DNA of 64,000 nt from Bradyrhizobium macuxiense (GTDB lineage: Bacteria; Pseudomonadota; Alphaproteobacteria; Rhizobiales; Xanthobacteraceae): the NCBI RefSeq assembly GCF_007993935.1, contig NZ_VITY01000001.1:620001-684000 (forward strand), given 5' to 3'. The translations under genes were made by a program, and so were the position numbers. The notes beneath the pieces are model-generated. The model saw only the letters and a list, made by a program, of their open reading frames with translations, was not told the DNA's origin and did not search any database. This document shows, piece by piece, positions 16,610 to 24,306 of this stretch; positions within the stretch are counted from its first letter, which is position 1, and each line of letters starts with the position of its first letter.

Positions 16610-18106
16610 TCACTTCATCGTCGGGATCGAGAACTCCGCGCCGTCCTTGACGCCGGACGGCCAACGCGAGGTCACGGTCTTGGTCTTGGTGTAGAAGCGG
16701 ACCGCGTCCGGACCGTGCTGATTGAGATCGCCGAAGCCCGACTTCTTCCAGCCGCCGAAGGTGTAGTAGGCGATCGGCACCGGGATCGGCACGTTGACGC
16801 CGACCATGCCGACATTGACCTTGGCCGCGAAGTCGCGCGCGGCGTCGCCGTCGCGGGTGAAGATCGCAACGCCGTTGCCGTAGTCATGGTCGGACGGCAG
16901 CGCGAGCGCCTCGTGATAGTCCTTGGCGCGCACCACCGAGAGCACCGGGCCGAAAATCTCTTCCTTGTAGATCCGCATGTCCTTGGTGACATTGTCGAAC
17001 AGCGAACCGCCGAGATAGAAGCCGTTCTCGTAGCCCTGCATCTTGAAGCCGCGGCCGTCGACCGCGAGCGTTGCGCCTTCCTTGACGCCGATGTCGATGT
17101 AGCTCTTCACCTTCTCGACCGCCTCGCGGGTCACCAGCGGGCCGTAGTCGGCCGACGGATCGACCGAGGTGCCGATCTTGAGCGACTCGACGCGCGGGAT
17201 CAGCTTGTCCATCAGCCGGTCGGCGGTGGTCTTGCCGACGGGAACGGCGACCGACACCGCCATGCAGCGCTCGCCGGCCGAGCCGTAGCCGGCGCCGATC
17301 AGAGCGTCGACCGCCTGGTCCATGTCGGCGTCGGGCATGATGATGGCGTGGTTCTTGGCGCCGCCGAAGCACTGGCAACGCTTGCCGGTCTGCGCGGCGC
17401 GCTCATAGATATACTGGGCAATCGGCGTCGAGCCGACGAAGCCGATCGCCTTGACGTCGGGATCGTCGAGGATGGCGTCGACCGCTTCCTTGTCGCCGTT
17501 GACGACGTTGAGGATGCCGGCCGGCAGGCCGGCTTCGATCATCAGCTCGGCGAGCTTCATCGGCACGCCGGGATCGCGCTCCGAGGGCTTCAGGATGAAG
17601 GCGTTGCCGCAGGCGATCGCCGGCGCGAACTTCCACATCGGGATCATCGCCGGGAAATTGAACGGGGTGATGCCGGCGACGACTCCCAAGGGTTGGCGCA
17701 TCGAATAGATGTCGATGCCGGGGCCGGCGCCCTCGGTGTACTCGCCCTTCATCAGATGCGGAATGCCGCAGGCGAACTCGGCGACCTCGAGGCCTCGCTG
17801 GATGTCGCCCTTGGCGTCGGGAACGGTCTTGCCGTGCTCGCGCGCGAGCAACTCGGCGAGCTTGTCGTAGTCGCGCTGCACCAGTTCGACGAACCTCATC
17901 ATGACGCGGGCGCGGCGCTGCGGGTTGGTGGCGGCCCATTCCGGCTGCGCGGCTTTGGCGTTCTCGACCGCCGCGCGGACTTCGGCCTTCGAGGCCAGCG
18001 CGACCTTGGCCTGGACGTCGCCGGTCATCGGCTCGAAAACGTCTGCGGTACGGCCCGAGGTGCCCTTGACCTCCTTGCCACCGATGAAATGTCCGATTGA
18101 GCGCAT
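16610..18106 (-). CDS. mmsA: Methylmalonate-semialdehyde dehydrogenase (CoA-acylating)
   Basis: 498 residues, an aldehyde dehydrogenase fold. The active-site cysteine is in GSAGERCMAVSVAVPVG, NAD-site residues are in GGAKNHAIIMPDAD, and the general-base glutamate of hydrolytic relatives is not seen, as expected for the CoA-dependent enzyme. It converts methylmalonate semialdehyde to propionyl-CoA with loss of CO2. It is divergent from a LysR regulator with a palindromic operator candidate in the gap, and is first in the valine set; the palindromic repeat after it may weaken downstream transcription. Confidence 0.95.
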   Translation of the reverse strand: MRSIGHFIGGKEVKGTSGRTADVFEPMTGDVQAKVALASKAEVRAAVENAKAAQPEWAATNPQRRARVMMRFVELVQRDYDKLAELLAREHGKTVPDAKGDIQRGLEVAEFACGIPHLMKGEYTEGAGPGIDIYSMRQPLGVVAGITPFNFPAMIPMWKFAPAIACGNAFILKPSERDPGVPMKLAELMIEAGLPAGILNVVNGDKEAVDAILDDPDVKAIGFVGSTPIAQYIYERAAQTGKRCQCFGGAKNHAIIMPDADMDQAVDALIGAGYGSAGERCMAVSVAVPVGKTTADRLMDKLIPRVESLKIGTSVDPSADYGPLVTREAVEKVKSYIDIGVKEGATLAVDGRGFKMQGYENGFYLGGSLFDNVTKDMRIYKEEIFGPVLSVVRAKDYHEALALPSDHDYGNGVAIFTRDGDAARDFAAKVNVGMVGVNVPIPVPIAYYTFGGWKKSGFGDLNQHGPDAVRFYTKTKTVTSRWPSGVKDGAEFSIPTMK

Positions 18107-18182
18107 GGAAAACCTCCCTGAAGGACCTGAATCGCCGCTCCTCGCGGCGGGATCGCTTTACAAACCCTATTGACCCTGCATT

Positions 18183-18204
18183 TTATAGGATTCAAGTCCG
18201 ATAA
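18183..18204. promoter_or_regulatory. Candidate LysR operator between mmsA and the LysR gene
   Basis: Inverted repeat TTATAGGA-N6-TCCGATAA with seven of eight positions paired, centred in the divergent gap. The dyad and spacing suit a LysR recognition site; binding is inferred from position only. Confidence 0.5.
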
Positions 18205-18226
18205 ATTGCACCATAGATGTGCGGAA

Positions 18227-19141
18227 ATGCTGGATCAAGGCGGCGGCACAATCGACTGGGACGACTTCCGCTTCGTGCTTGCCATCGTGCGCGGCGGGTC
18301 GGTTTCGGCTGCCGCCAAGCAGCTCGGCGTCGATCATGCCACAGTGATCCGCCGTGTCGACCGGCTGGAGCGCCACCTCTCCGCAAAACTGTTTGATCGG
18401 CGCAAGACCGGCTACCTGCTGACCGAAGCCGGCCAGCGTGTCGCCGACAGCGCGGAAGCGATGGAATCCACCATCGTCGCCAACCAGGAGGCGGTCGGCG
18501 GCTCGCGCGCCCATCTCACCGGCACGGTGCGGATCGGCGCGCCCGACGGCTTCGGCAGCCACTTCCTTGCCTCGCGGCTGGTCAAGTTCACCGAACGGTA
18601 TCCCGATCTCGATCTGCAGCTCGTCGCCACCGCGCGGCTGTTCTCGCTGTCCAAGCGCGAGGCCGACATCGCGATCAGCCTCACCATGCCGAAGGAAGGC
18701 CGCATCGTCGGCCGCAAACTGCTCGACTACACGCTCGGGCTTTATGCCGCACCCACCTATCTGGCGCAGGCGCCCAAGATTGCCGCGCGCGCCGACCTGC
18801 CGCGGCACCGCTTCGTCGGCTACATCGAGGAGCTGCTGTTCACGCCGGAGCTGGACTATCTGCCGCAGGTCTCGCCGAAGATCTCGGCCAAATTCCGCAG
18901 CGCCAACCTGATCGCCCAGCTCAACGCCACCATCGCCGGATTCGGCATCGCCGTGCTGCCGCACTTCATGGCATCAGCCCATCCCGAGCTGCAGCCGGTG
19001 CTGCGCGACGAGGTGCGGATCTCGCGCACCTTCTGGCTTTTGATGCACGCCGACAGCAAGGACCTCGCCCGCATCCGCGCGGTGGCGGACTATATCTACG
19101 AGACGGTGGAAGCCGAGCGCGCGCTGTTCAGCGGGCCCTAA
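18227..19141 (+). CDS. LysR-family regulator, probable regulator of valine catabolism
   Basis: 304 residues. HTH in IDWDDFRFVLAIVRGGSV and LGVDHATVIRRVDRLERHLS, where the H-A-T-V-I-R-R-V version marks the subgroup with a short effector domain. It is divergent from the methylmalonate-semialdehyde dehydrogenase gene, so control of that operon is the simplest reading. A start 57 bases earlier would place the N-terminus inside the palindromic operator; the inner ATG is preferred although its ribosome site is weak. Confidence 0.87.
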   Translation: MLDQGGGTIDWDDFRFVLAIVRGGSVSAAAKQLGVDHATVIRRVDRLERHLSAKLFDRRKTGYLLTEAGQRVADSAEAMESTIVANQEAVGGSRAHLTGTVRIGAPDGFGSHFLASRLVKFTERYPDLDLQLVATARLFSLSKREADIAISLTMPKEGRIVGRKLLDYTLGLYAAPTYLAQAPKIAARADLPRHRFVGYIEELLFTPELDYLPQVSPKISAKFRSANLIAQLNATIAGFGIAVLPHFMASAHPELQPVLRDEVRISRTFWLLMHADSKDLARIRAVADYIYETVEAERALFSGP

Positions 19142-19149
19142 TCTTTCCG

Positions 19150-19268
19150 TCGTCCCGGCGAACGCCGGGACCCATAACCACAGGGCTGTGTTGTTGAAGG
19201 GATCATGGCCCCAGCGAGGTTAAGCAATCAGCACTAGGGGTAATGGGTCCCGGCCTGCGCCGGGACGA
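19150..19268. repeat. Palindromic repeat, TCGTCCCGGCG family
   Basis: Arms TCGTCCCGGCGAACGCCGGG (with ACCCATAACCAC after it) and TGGGTCCCGGC...CCGGGACGA, between convergent LysR and TetR genes. Related in design to the repeat at 26784, where GGCG is replaced by TGCG. Confidence 0.85.
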
Positions 19269-19287
19269 CGATGGGGAAGGACCTGCC

Positions 19288-19899
19288 CTAGTTCACCTTC
19301 GCCTTCTTCGCCGGCGCCTTCGCCGCGGCGCGTCCCAGCGCCGCCTCGCGGCCCGCGCTCAAAATCTCGTCGGACATTTCGCCGTTGCCGGCGATCCGCG
19401 ACATCACGATGGTGCCCATCATGGTCGCCAGTGTCGACATCGCCTGCTTGCGCGCTGTCTTGCGCGGCACGTCCTGGATCTGGTCGGTAATCATGTCGAT
19501 CATCTGGTCGAGCTTGAGCGCAAAGGCCTTGCGGGTCTTCGGGCTTTCGCGGGCGATCTCGGCGCCGAGCGCCGGCACCGCGCAGCCCTGGCCGGGATCG
19601 TCGCGATGGGCAGCCGAAAGATAGCCGTCGACGATGGTCGAAAGCCGCTTCTCCGGCGCCACCTCTGCGGTCACCTTGCGCCAGCGCTCGGTGGCGCGGT
19701 CCATCGCATAGTTGAAGGCCTCGATCACCAGCGCCTCGCGCGAGTCGAAATGCGCGTAGAAGCCGCCATGGGTGAGCCCGGCGTCCTTCATCAAATCGGC
19801 GACGCCGATGCCATGGGCGCCCTTCTCGCGCAGCCGCGTCGCGGCCTTCTTCACGATTCGCGCGTGGGTCTCCTGCTTGTGTTCTTTCGAATAGCGCAT
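19288..19899 (-). CDS. TetR/AcrR-family repressor
   Basis: 203 residues. HTH in GVADLMKDAGLTHGGFYAHFDSREAL (about residues 31-57), where THGGFYAHF is a very common TetR recognition helix; a variable all-alpha ligand domain follows, with an Ala/Lys-rich tail. It lies 60 bases after a PaaI thioesterase gene on the same strand. Operator-like ATCATATRAT motifs lie before this gene, in the thioesterase/crotonase divergent gap, and before the thiolase gene, suggesting an acyl-CoA-responsive regulon. Confidence 0.9.
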   Translation of the reverse strand: MRYSKEHKQETHARIVKKAATRLREKGAHGIGVADLMKDAGLTHGGFYAHFDSREALVIEAFNYAMDRATERWRKVTAEVAPEKRLSTIVDGYLSAAHRDDPGQGCAVPALGAEIARESPKTRKAFALKLDQMIDMITDQIQDVPRKTARKQAMSTLATMMGTIVMSRIAGNGEMSDEILSAGREAALGRAAAKAPAKKAKVN

Positions 19900-19920
19900 G
19901 CCGATCTCATGGAATGTTTC

Positions 19921-19934
19921 TAATCATATAATAG
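19921..19934. promoter_or_regulatory. Operator-like site 1, upstream of the TetR gene
   Basis: Contains ATCATATAAT (19923-19932), close to ATCATATGAT in the perfect palindrome before the thiolase gene. It is 22 bases upstream of the TetR ATG, the position for autoregulation. Confidence 0.45.
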
Positions 19935-19959
19935 CAGATTTGCGCCGGGAATGCTGCAG

Positions 19960-20511
19960 TTATTTCGTCTTGTTCACCCCCTGGGGTTCCCCGCCAAGCA
20001 TCGAGAATGTCGCAGTCGCGTGCACCGCAAGATTTCCCCTGCCGTCGCGGACGAAGCCCTCGGTGTAGCTGGTCTGGCGACCGAGCTTGATCACCTTGCC
20101 CTCGGCCCCGATGGTTCCGGAACGCGCCGACAGCGGGCGCAGATAGGTCAGTTTGAGGTCGAGCGTGACCGAGGTCTGGCCCGCCGGCAGCAGGGTCGAG
20201 ATCGCGCAGCCCATCGCGGTGTCGAGCAGCGCCGCGGCGGTCGCGCCGTGCAGCAGGCCGATGGTGTTCTCCAGGCTCTCATGCGGCGCGAGTTCCATCG
20301 CGATCCGCCCCTCCTCGACCACGGCCACGCGGAAGCCGATCAGTTTGGCCATCGGCGGCGGCGGCAGCACGCCGTCGCGGATCGCGCGCATCGCCTCGAT
20401 GCCGGACATCGGCATCGCCGCCTTCGCCACCGGCCCGGGCGCCTGCCATTCCACCACGCGCGTGCGCGTCAGCTCGGGGGAATGAAGATCTAAAGTCTCG
20501 GCGGCGGTCAT
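19960..20511 (-). CDS. PaaI-family hot-dog thioesterase
   Basis: 183 residues. The hot-dog core shows GLLHGATAAALLDTAMGCAISTLLPAG then SVTLDLKLTYLRPL, the PaaI/YbgC-like substrate region, with the Asp of LLDTAMG at the usual catalytic position. It hydrolyses acyl-CoA thioesters, probably to rescue CoA. The start with GGAG five bases upstream is chosen over an ATG 24 bases earlier that lies in the operator-like sequence. It is divergent from the crotonase and followed by TetR. Confidence 0.85.
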   Translation of the reverse strand: MTAAETLDLHSPELTRTRVVEWQAPGPVAKAAMPMSGIEAMRAIRDGVLPPPPMAKLIGFRVAVVEEGRIAMELAPHESLENTIGLLHGATAAALLDTAMGCAISTLLPAGQTSVTLDLKLTYLRPLSARSGTIGAEGKVIKLGRQTSYTEGFVRDGRGNLAVHATATFSMLGGEPQGVNKTK

Positions 20512-20521
20512 GACGGCTCCA

Positions 20522-20540
20522 TTTATATGATGCATGTAAT
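20522..20540. promoter_or_regulatory. Operator-like site 2, thioesterase/crotonase divergent gap
   Basis: TTTATATGATGCATGTAAT. The 11-base ATATGATGCAT is identical to part of the site before the thiolase gene, and both continue RTAAT. The left half is degenerate. It lies 11 bases from the thioesterase start, suiting repression by the adjacent TetR protein. Confidence 0.55.
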
Positions 20541-20645
20541 TCTATATATCTGCATTCACCGGCGCAACCGCTGCGCGCCCATGCTTGACAGGGGCCTGCT
20601 TTGTCCGGGACATGGCGCGATCAATTCCTGCGCCGGAACCATTCC

Positions 20646-21416
20646 ATGGACATGCTCAATCCCCACTGCGGCATCGACCGCGACGACAGAGGCGTTGTCC
20701 GCCTCACCATCTGCAACGCCGGCAAGCTGAACATCGTCAGTTCGGCTGTGATCAACGGCGTGCGCGAAGGCTTTGAGCACCTGGCCGCCGATCCGACCAT
20801 CCGCGCGGTGATCCTGGCAGGCGAAAGCGAGCGCAGCATGATCGGCGGCGCCGACATCAAGGAGATGGCGACGCTTGATCAGAAATCCGCCGAAGCCTTC
20901 ATCAGCCGCCTGCGCGACCTCTGCGAGGCCGTGCGCAAATTCCCGGCGCCCGTGATCGCCCGCCTGCCCGGCTGGTGCCTCGGCGGTGGCCTCGAGGTCG
21001 CGGCCGCCTGCGACGTCCGCGTCGCGGCGCATGACGCGATGTTCGGCATGCCAGAGGTCAAGGTCGGCATCCCCTCGGTGATCCATGCCGCGCTGCTGCC
21101 GCGGCTGATCGGCTGGGGCCGCGCCCGCTGGCTGATGATGACAGCGGAGAACATCGACGCGCCGACCGCGCTTGCCTGGGGCCTGGTCGACACCGTGGCA
21201 AAGCCCGGCGGCCTCGACGAGGCCGTCGAACACACCGTCAAGGCGCTGCTGGAATGCGGCCCCGAGGCGCTGCGCATCCAGAAGGACCTGCTGCGGCAAT
21301 GGGAAGAGCTGCCGCTGACGGAATCGGTGAACCTCAGCGTCGGCGTGTTCGGCAAGTCGTTCCAGACCGGCGAGCCACAGCGTCTGCTGCAAGGGTTTCT
21401 GGATCGGAAGCGGTAA
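20646..21416 (+). CDS. Enoyl-CoA hydratase/isomerase family protein
   Basis: 256 residues, crotonase fold. Oxyanion-hole loops are MIGGADIKEMATL and GWCLGGGLEVAAACDVRVAA; MPEVKVGIPS carries the glutamate at the position of the second catalytic acid. The reaction may be hydration, isomerisation or hydrolysis. The start is ATGGACATG after GGAA. It diverges from the PaaI thioesterase, sharing a gap with an operator-like motif. Confidence 0.87.
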   Translation: MDMLNPHCGIDRDDRGVVRLTICNAGKLNIVSSAVINGVREGFEHLAADPTIRAVILAGESERSMIGGADIKEMATLDQKSAEAFISRLRDLCEAVRKFPAPVIARLPGWCLGGGLEVAAACDVRVAAHDAMFGMPEVKVGIPSVIHAALLPRLIGWGRARWLMMTAENIDAPTALAWGLVDTVAKPGGLDEAVEHTVKALLECGPEALRIQKDLLRQWEELPLTESVNLSVGVFGKSFQTGEPQRLLQGFLDRKR

Positions 21417-21429
21417 GCGCCTGACACTT

Positions 21430-21548
21430 GTAGTCCGGATGGAGCGCAGCGAAATCCGGGAGACATCATCCGCGAGACCACGGCCCCGGATTGCGCGGAG
21501 CCTGTCATCGGGCGCGCGTTCGCGACCCGTTGGCTTCATCCGCGCTAC
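21430..21548. repeat. Palindromic repeat, GTAGCCCGGATGGAGCG family, with nested module
   Basis: Starts GTAGTCCGGATGGAGCGCAG and ends TTCATCCGCGCTAC. The right arm is interrupted at 21497-21534 by a 38-base insert starting GGAGCCTGTCATCGGGC and ending GACCCGTTGGC, the same module found inside a CGTCATTGCGAG repeat and a CGTCATTCCGGGG repeat. Confidence 0.88.
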
Positions 21549-21565
21549 GCATTCTTGACAGACTG

Positions 21566-21594
21566 TTGACCGCAAGCTCAAGCCGATTAGGCTA
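21566..21594 (+). promoter_or_regulatory. Possible sigma-70 promoter of the molybdoenzyme gene
   Basis: TTGACC followed after 16-17 bases by TAGGCTA. The -35 is good, the -10 is weak. About 130 bases of leader would precede the start codon; no obvious regulatory fold was found in it. Confidence 0.35.
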
Positions 21595-21723
21595 GGCTCA
21601 ATTGCGAGACGGGTGTTCCAGATCGAGAACGTCGATCGGAATACGTCGGCATCGCGGCCAAAACCAACAATCAGTTTCAGGGCAAACGCACGGGGTCACC
21701 ACTCAAGAGCTGCAGGAGGACAT

Positions 21724-23997
21724 ATGGTCCAAAAGCGCGACGTTCCCGGTATCCGACCCTACGATGCTCCGGCCGGCGGCTGGGGCGCCCTCAAGGCCAC
21801 CGCGGAGGCGGTTCGCAGCCAGATGGACCTGGTCGAGGCGCCGATTACGCTGCTGCGGACCAACAAGCCCGACGGTTTTGATTGTCCGGGCTGCGCCTGG
21901 CCCGACAAGGAGCACACCTCCACCTTCCAGTTCTGCGAGAACGGCGCCAAGGCCGTGACCTGGGAGGCGACCAGCAAACGTGTCACGCCGGAGTTCTTTG
22001 CCGCGCACACCGTGACCGAGCTGCTCGGCTGGACCGATTTCCATCTGGAGAACGAGGGCCGGCTGACCCAGCCCCTCGCCTATGACGCCGCGAGCGACAC
22101 CTACCAGCCGATCAGCTGGGAGGACGCCTTCGCGCGGATCGGTGAGACACTGCGCAGCCTGTCCGATCCCAACATGGCCGAGTTCTACACCTCCGGCCGC
22201 GCCTCGAACGAAGCCGCTTTCCTGTTCCAGATCTTCGCGCGCGAATACGGCAGCAACAATTTCCCCGACTGCTCGAACATGTGCCACGAGGCGACCAGCG
22301 TCGGGCTGCCGCAATCGATCGGCATCGGCAAGGGCACGGTGTCGCTGGACGATTTCGACCATTGCGAGTTGATCATCGCGATGGGCCACAATCCCGGCAC
22401 CAATCATCCCCGCATGATGGGCACGCTGTGGGAGGTCTCGCGCCGCGGCGTGCCGATCATCGTGTTCAATCCCTTACGCGAGCGCGCGCTGGAGCGCTTC
22501 GCCGATCCGCAGGACCCGATCGAAATGGCGACGCTCGGCTCGACCCGGATCGCCTCGACCTATTACCAGCCCAAGGTCGGCGCCGACGCCGCGGTGCTGA
22601 AGGGCGTCATGAAGGCGCTGATCGAGAAGGATGATGCGAGCCACGACGTGCTCGATCACGCCTTCATCGCCGAGCACACCAACGGCTTTGATGCGTTCGC
22701 CGCCGATCTGCGCGGCACGCCGTGGGACAAGATCGAGACCGTCTCCGGCTTCAGCCGCGCCCAGCTCGGCGAGGTCGCGGCCGCCTACGCCAAGTCCAAC
22801 GCCACCATCGTGACCTACGGCATGGGCATCACCCAGCACATGCGCGGCACCGACAATGTCCAGCAGATCGCAAACCTGCTGCTCTTGAAGGGAAATTACG
22901 GCAAGCCCGGCGCCGGCATCTGCCCGCTGCGCGGCCACTCCAACGTGCAGGGCAACCGCACCGTCGGCATCACGGAGAAGCCCAACATCCCGATGTTGGA
23001 GGGTATCGAGCGGACCTTCGGCTTCAAGCCGCCGCGCCATCACGGCCACGACGCGGTCGCCGCGATGGAGGCGATCGACGACGGACGGTCGAAGGTGCTG
23101 GTCTGCCTCGGCGGCAATTTTGCCATCGCCCTGCCCGACCCCGAACGCTGCACGGCCGCGATGCGCAAGCTCGAGCTTGCCGTCCACCTCGGCACCAAGC
23201 TGAACCGCTCGCATCTGCTGGTCGGCAAGCAGTCGATCATCCTGCCGGTGCTGGGCCGCACCGAGCGCGACATCCAGGCCTCGGGCCCGCAGGTCGTAAC
23301 TGTCGAGGATTCGATGTCGATGGTGCATGCCTCGCGCGGCAAGCTCACGCCCGCCTCCGAGTTCCTGCTTTCGGAATCGGCGATCATTGCCGGCATGGCA
23401 ATGGCGACCCTGCCGGCGAGCAAGGTGCCGTGGGCCGAGCTGATCGCCGACTACGACCGCATCCGCGACGCCATCGAGGGCGTCTTCCCCGACTTCAAGG
23501 ATTTCAATGCGCGGATCCGGATTCCCGGCGGCTTCCGCCTGCCGCTGCCGCCGACCGAGCGCAAATGGACCACCGCGTCCGGCAAAGCCGAATTCCTGAT
23601 CTTCGATGGCCTCGAAGAGGATCCGGTGCTGGCGGACAAGTCAGTCCTCAAGCTCGCCACCATCCGCAGCCACGACCAGTACAACACCACGATCTACGGC
23701 TTGAACGACCGTTATCGCGGCGTGTTCGGCCGGCGCGACGTGCTGTTCGCGAACGAGGCCGACCTCACGGCGCGGGGCCTCGCCCATGGCGATCTCGTCG
23801 AGATCGAGACCGCGCTGCCACCCGGCGAGTCGCGCCGTCTGACGCTGACCGCGATCGTCTACGACATCGCCCGCGGCTCGGTTGCCGCCTACTATCCCGA
23901 GGCCAACGGCCTCGTGCCGCTCGACTACCAGGACAAGGAAAGCGGCACGCCGTCGTACAAGTCGGTGCCGGTGCACATCCGCCGGGCTGCGCAGTAA
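21724..23997 (+). CDS. FdhF/YdeP-family molybdopterin oxidoreductase
   Basis: 757 residues, a cytoplasmic single-subunit member of the DMSO-reductase superfamily. The N-terminus has FDCPGCAWPDKEH and QFCENG, cysteines that would hold one 4Fe-4S cluster. The active-site segment DCSNMCHEATSVGL aligns with the formate dehydrogenase H site, with Cys187 in place of selenocysteine and His188 kept. Long molybdopterin and C-terminal dinucleotide-binding domains follow. The start is preceded by AGGAGG at an ideal distance. No electron-transfer subunit, FdhD or second redox gene is adjacent, so the physiological substrate is unknown; E. coli YdeP is linked to acid resistance. Confidence 0.9.
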   Translation: MVQKRDVPGIRPYDAPAGGWGALKATAEAVRSQMDLVEAPITLLRTNKPDGFDCPGCAWPDKEHTSTFQFCENGAKAVTWEATSKRVTPEFFAAHTVTELLGWTDFHLENEGRLTQPLAYDAASDTYQPISWEDAFARIGETLRSLSDPNMAEFYTSGRASNEAAFLFQIFAREYGSNNFPDCSNMCHEATSVGLPQSIGIGKGTVSLDDFDHCELIIAMGHNPGTNHPRMMGTLWEVSRRGVPIIVFNPLRERALERFADPQDPIEMATLGSTRIASTYYQPKVGADAAVLKGVMKALIEKDDASHDVLDHAFIAEHTNGFDAFAADLRGTPWDKIETVSGFSRAQLGEVAAAYAKSNATIVTYGMGITQHMRGTDNVQQIANLLLLKGNYGKPGAGICPLRGHSNVQGNRTVGITEKPNIPMLEGIERTFGFKPPRHHGHDAVAAMEAIDDGRSKVLVCLGGNFAIALPDPERCTAAMRKLELAVHLGTKLNRSHLLVGKQSIILPVLGRTERDIQASGPQVVTVEDSMSMVHASRGKLTPASEFLLSESAIIAGMAMATLPASKVPWAELIADYDRIRDAIEGVFPDFKDFNARIRIPGGFRLPLPPTERKWTTASGKAEFLIFDGLEEDPVLADKSVLKLATIRSHDQYNTTIYGLNDRYRGVFGRRDVLFANEADLTARGLAHGDLVEIETALPPGESRRLTLTAIVYDIARGSVAAYYPEANGLVPLDYQDKESGTPSYKSVPVHIRRAAQ

Positions 23998-24000
23998 CCT

Positions 24001-24088
24001 GTAGCCCGGATGGAGCGCAGCGCAATCCGGGGACACGTCATCCGCGGATCGAGCTGCCCCGGATTACGCTTCGCTTCATCCGGGCTAC
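24001..24088. repeat. Palindromic repeat, GTAGCCCGGATGGAGCG family, complete copy
   Basis: Arms GTAGCCCGGATGGAGCGCAG and CTTCATCCGGGCTAC. It begins three bases after the molybdoenzyme stop; its far end contains the TAG stop of the small membrane protein gene on the other strand. Confidence 0.9.
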
Positions 24089-24216
24089 AAATGCCAAGCA
24101 CTCTCTAGTGTCTGGGAGTGGCCCGCGCGCGGCAGGAACGTCACGCAAAAGGCGAGAATGGTCAGAACAAGGCTCACCCAGATGACGTACTTGATGATGT
24201 CTTGACCCGTGATCAT
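24085..24216 (-). CDS. Small single-pass membrane protein, unknown function
   Basis: 43 residues: an N-terminal MITGQDIIKYVIWVS, a membrane segment LVLTILAFCVTFLP, then RAGHSQTLESAWHL. Codon third positions favour G/C as in neighbours. The ribosome site (GAAG) is weak. The stop codon TAG belongs to the end of a palindromic repeat, and a truncated copy of the same repeat lies just upstream, so the reading frame is framed by two repeat copies. I recognise no family. Confidence 0.45.
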   Translation of the reverse strand: MITGQDIIKYVIWVSLVLTILAFCVTFLPRAGHSQTLESAWHL

Positions 24217-24247
24217 CGCTTCACTTCGTCTGCTATTTCGTAGCTCG

Positions 24248-24305
24248 TAGCCCGGACGAAGCGCAGCGAAATCCGGGATTGAGTCATCCGCGGATCGAGT
24301 TCCCC
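24248..24305. repeat. Truncated GTAGCCCGGA-family repeat
   Basis: Matches the first 58 bases or so of the complete copy at 24001 (GTAGCCCGGACGAAGCGCAG ... TCATCCGCGGATCGAG) and then stops where the coding end of the MFS gene begins. The closing arm is missing. Confidence 0.75.
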
Positions 24306-24306
24306 T

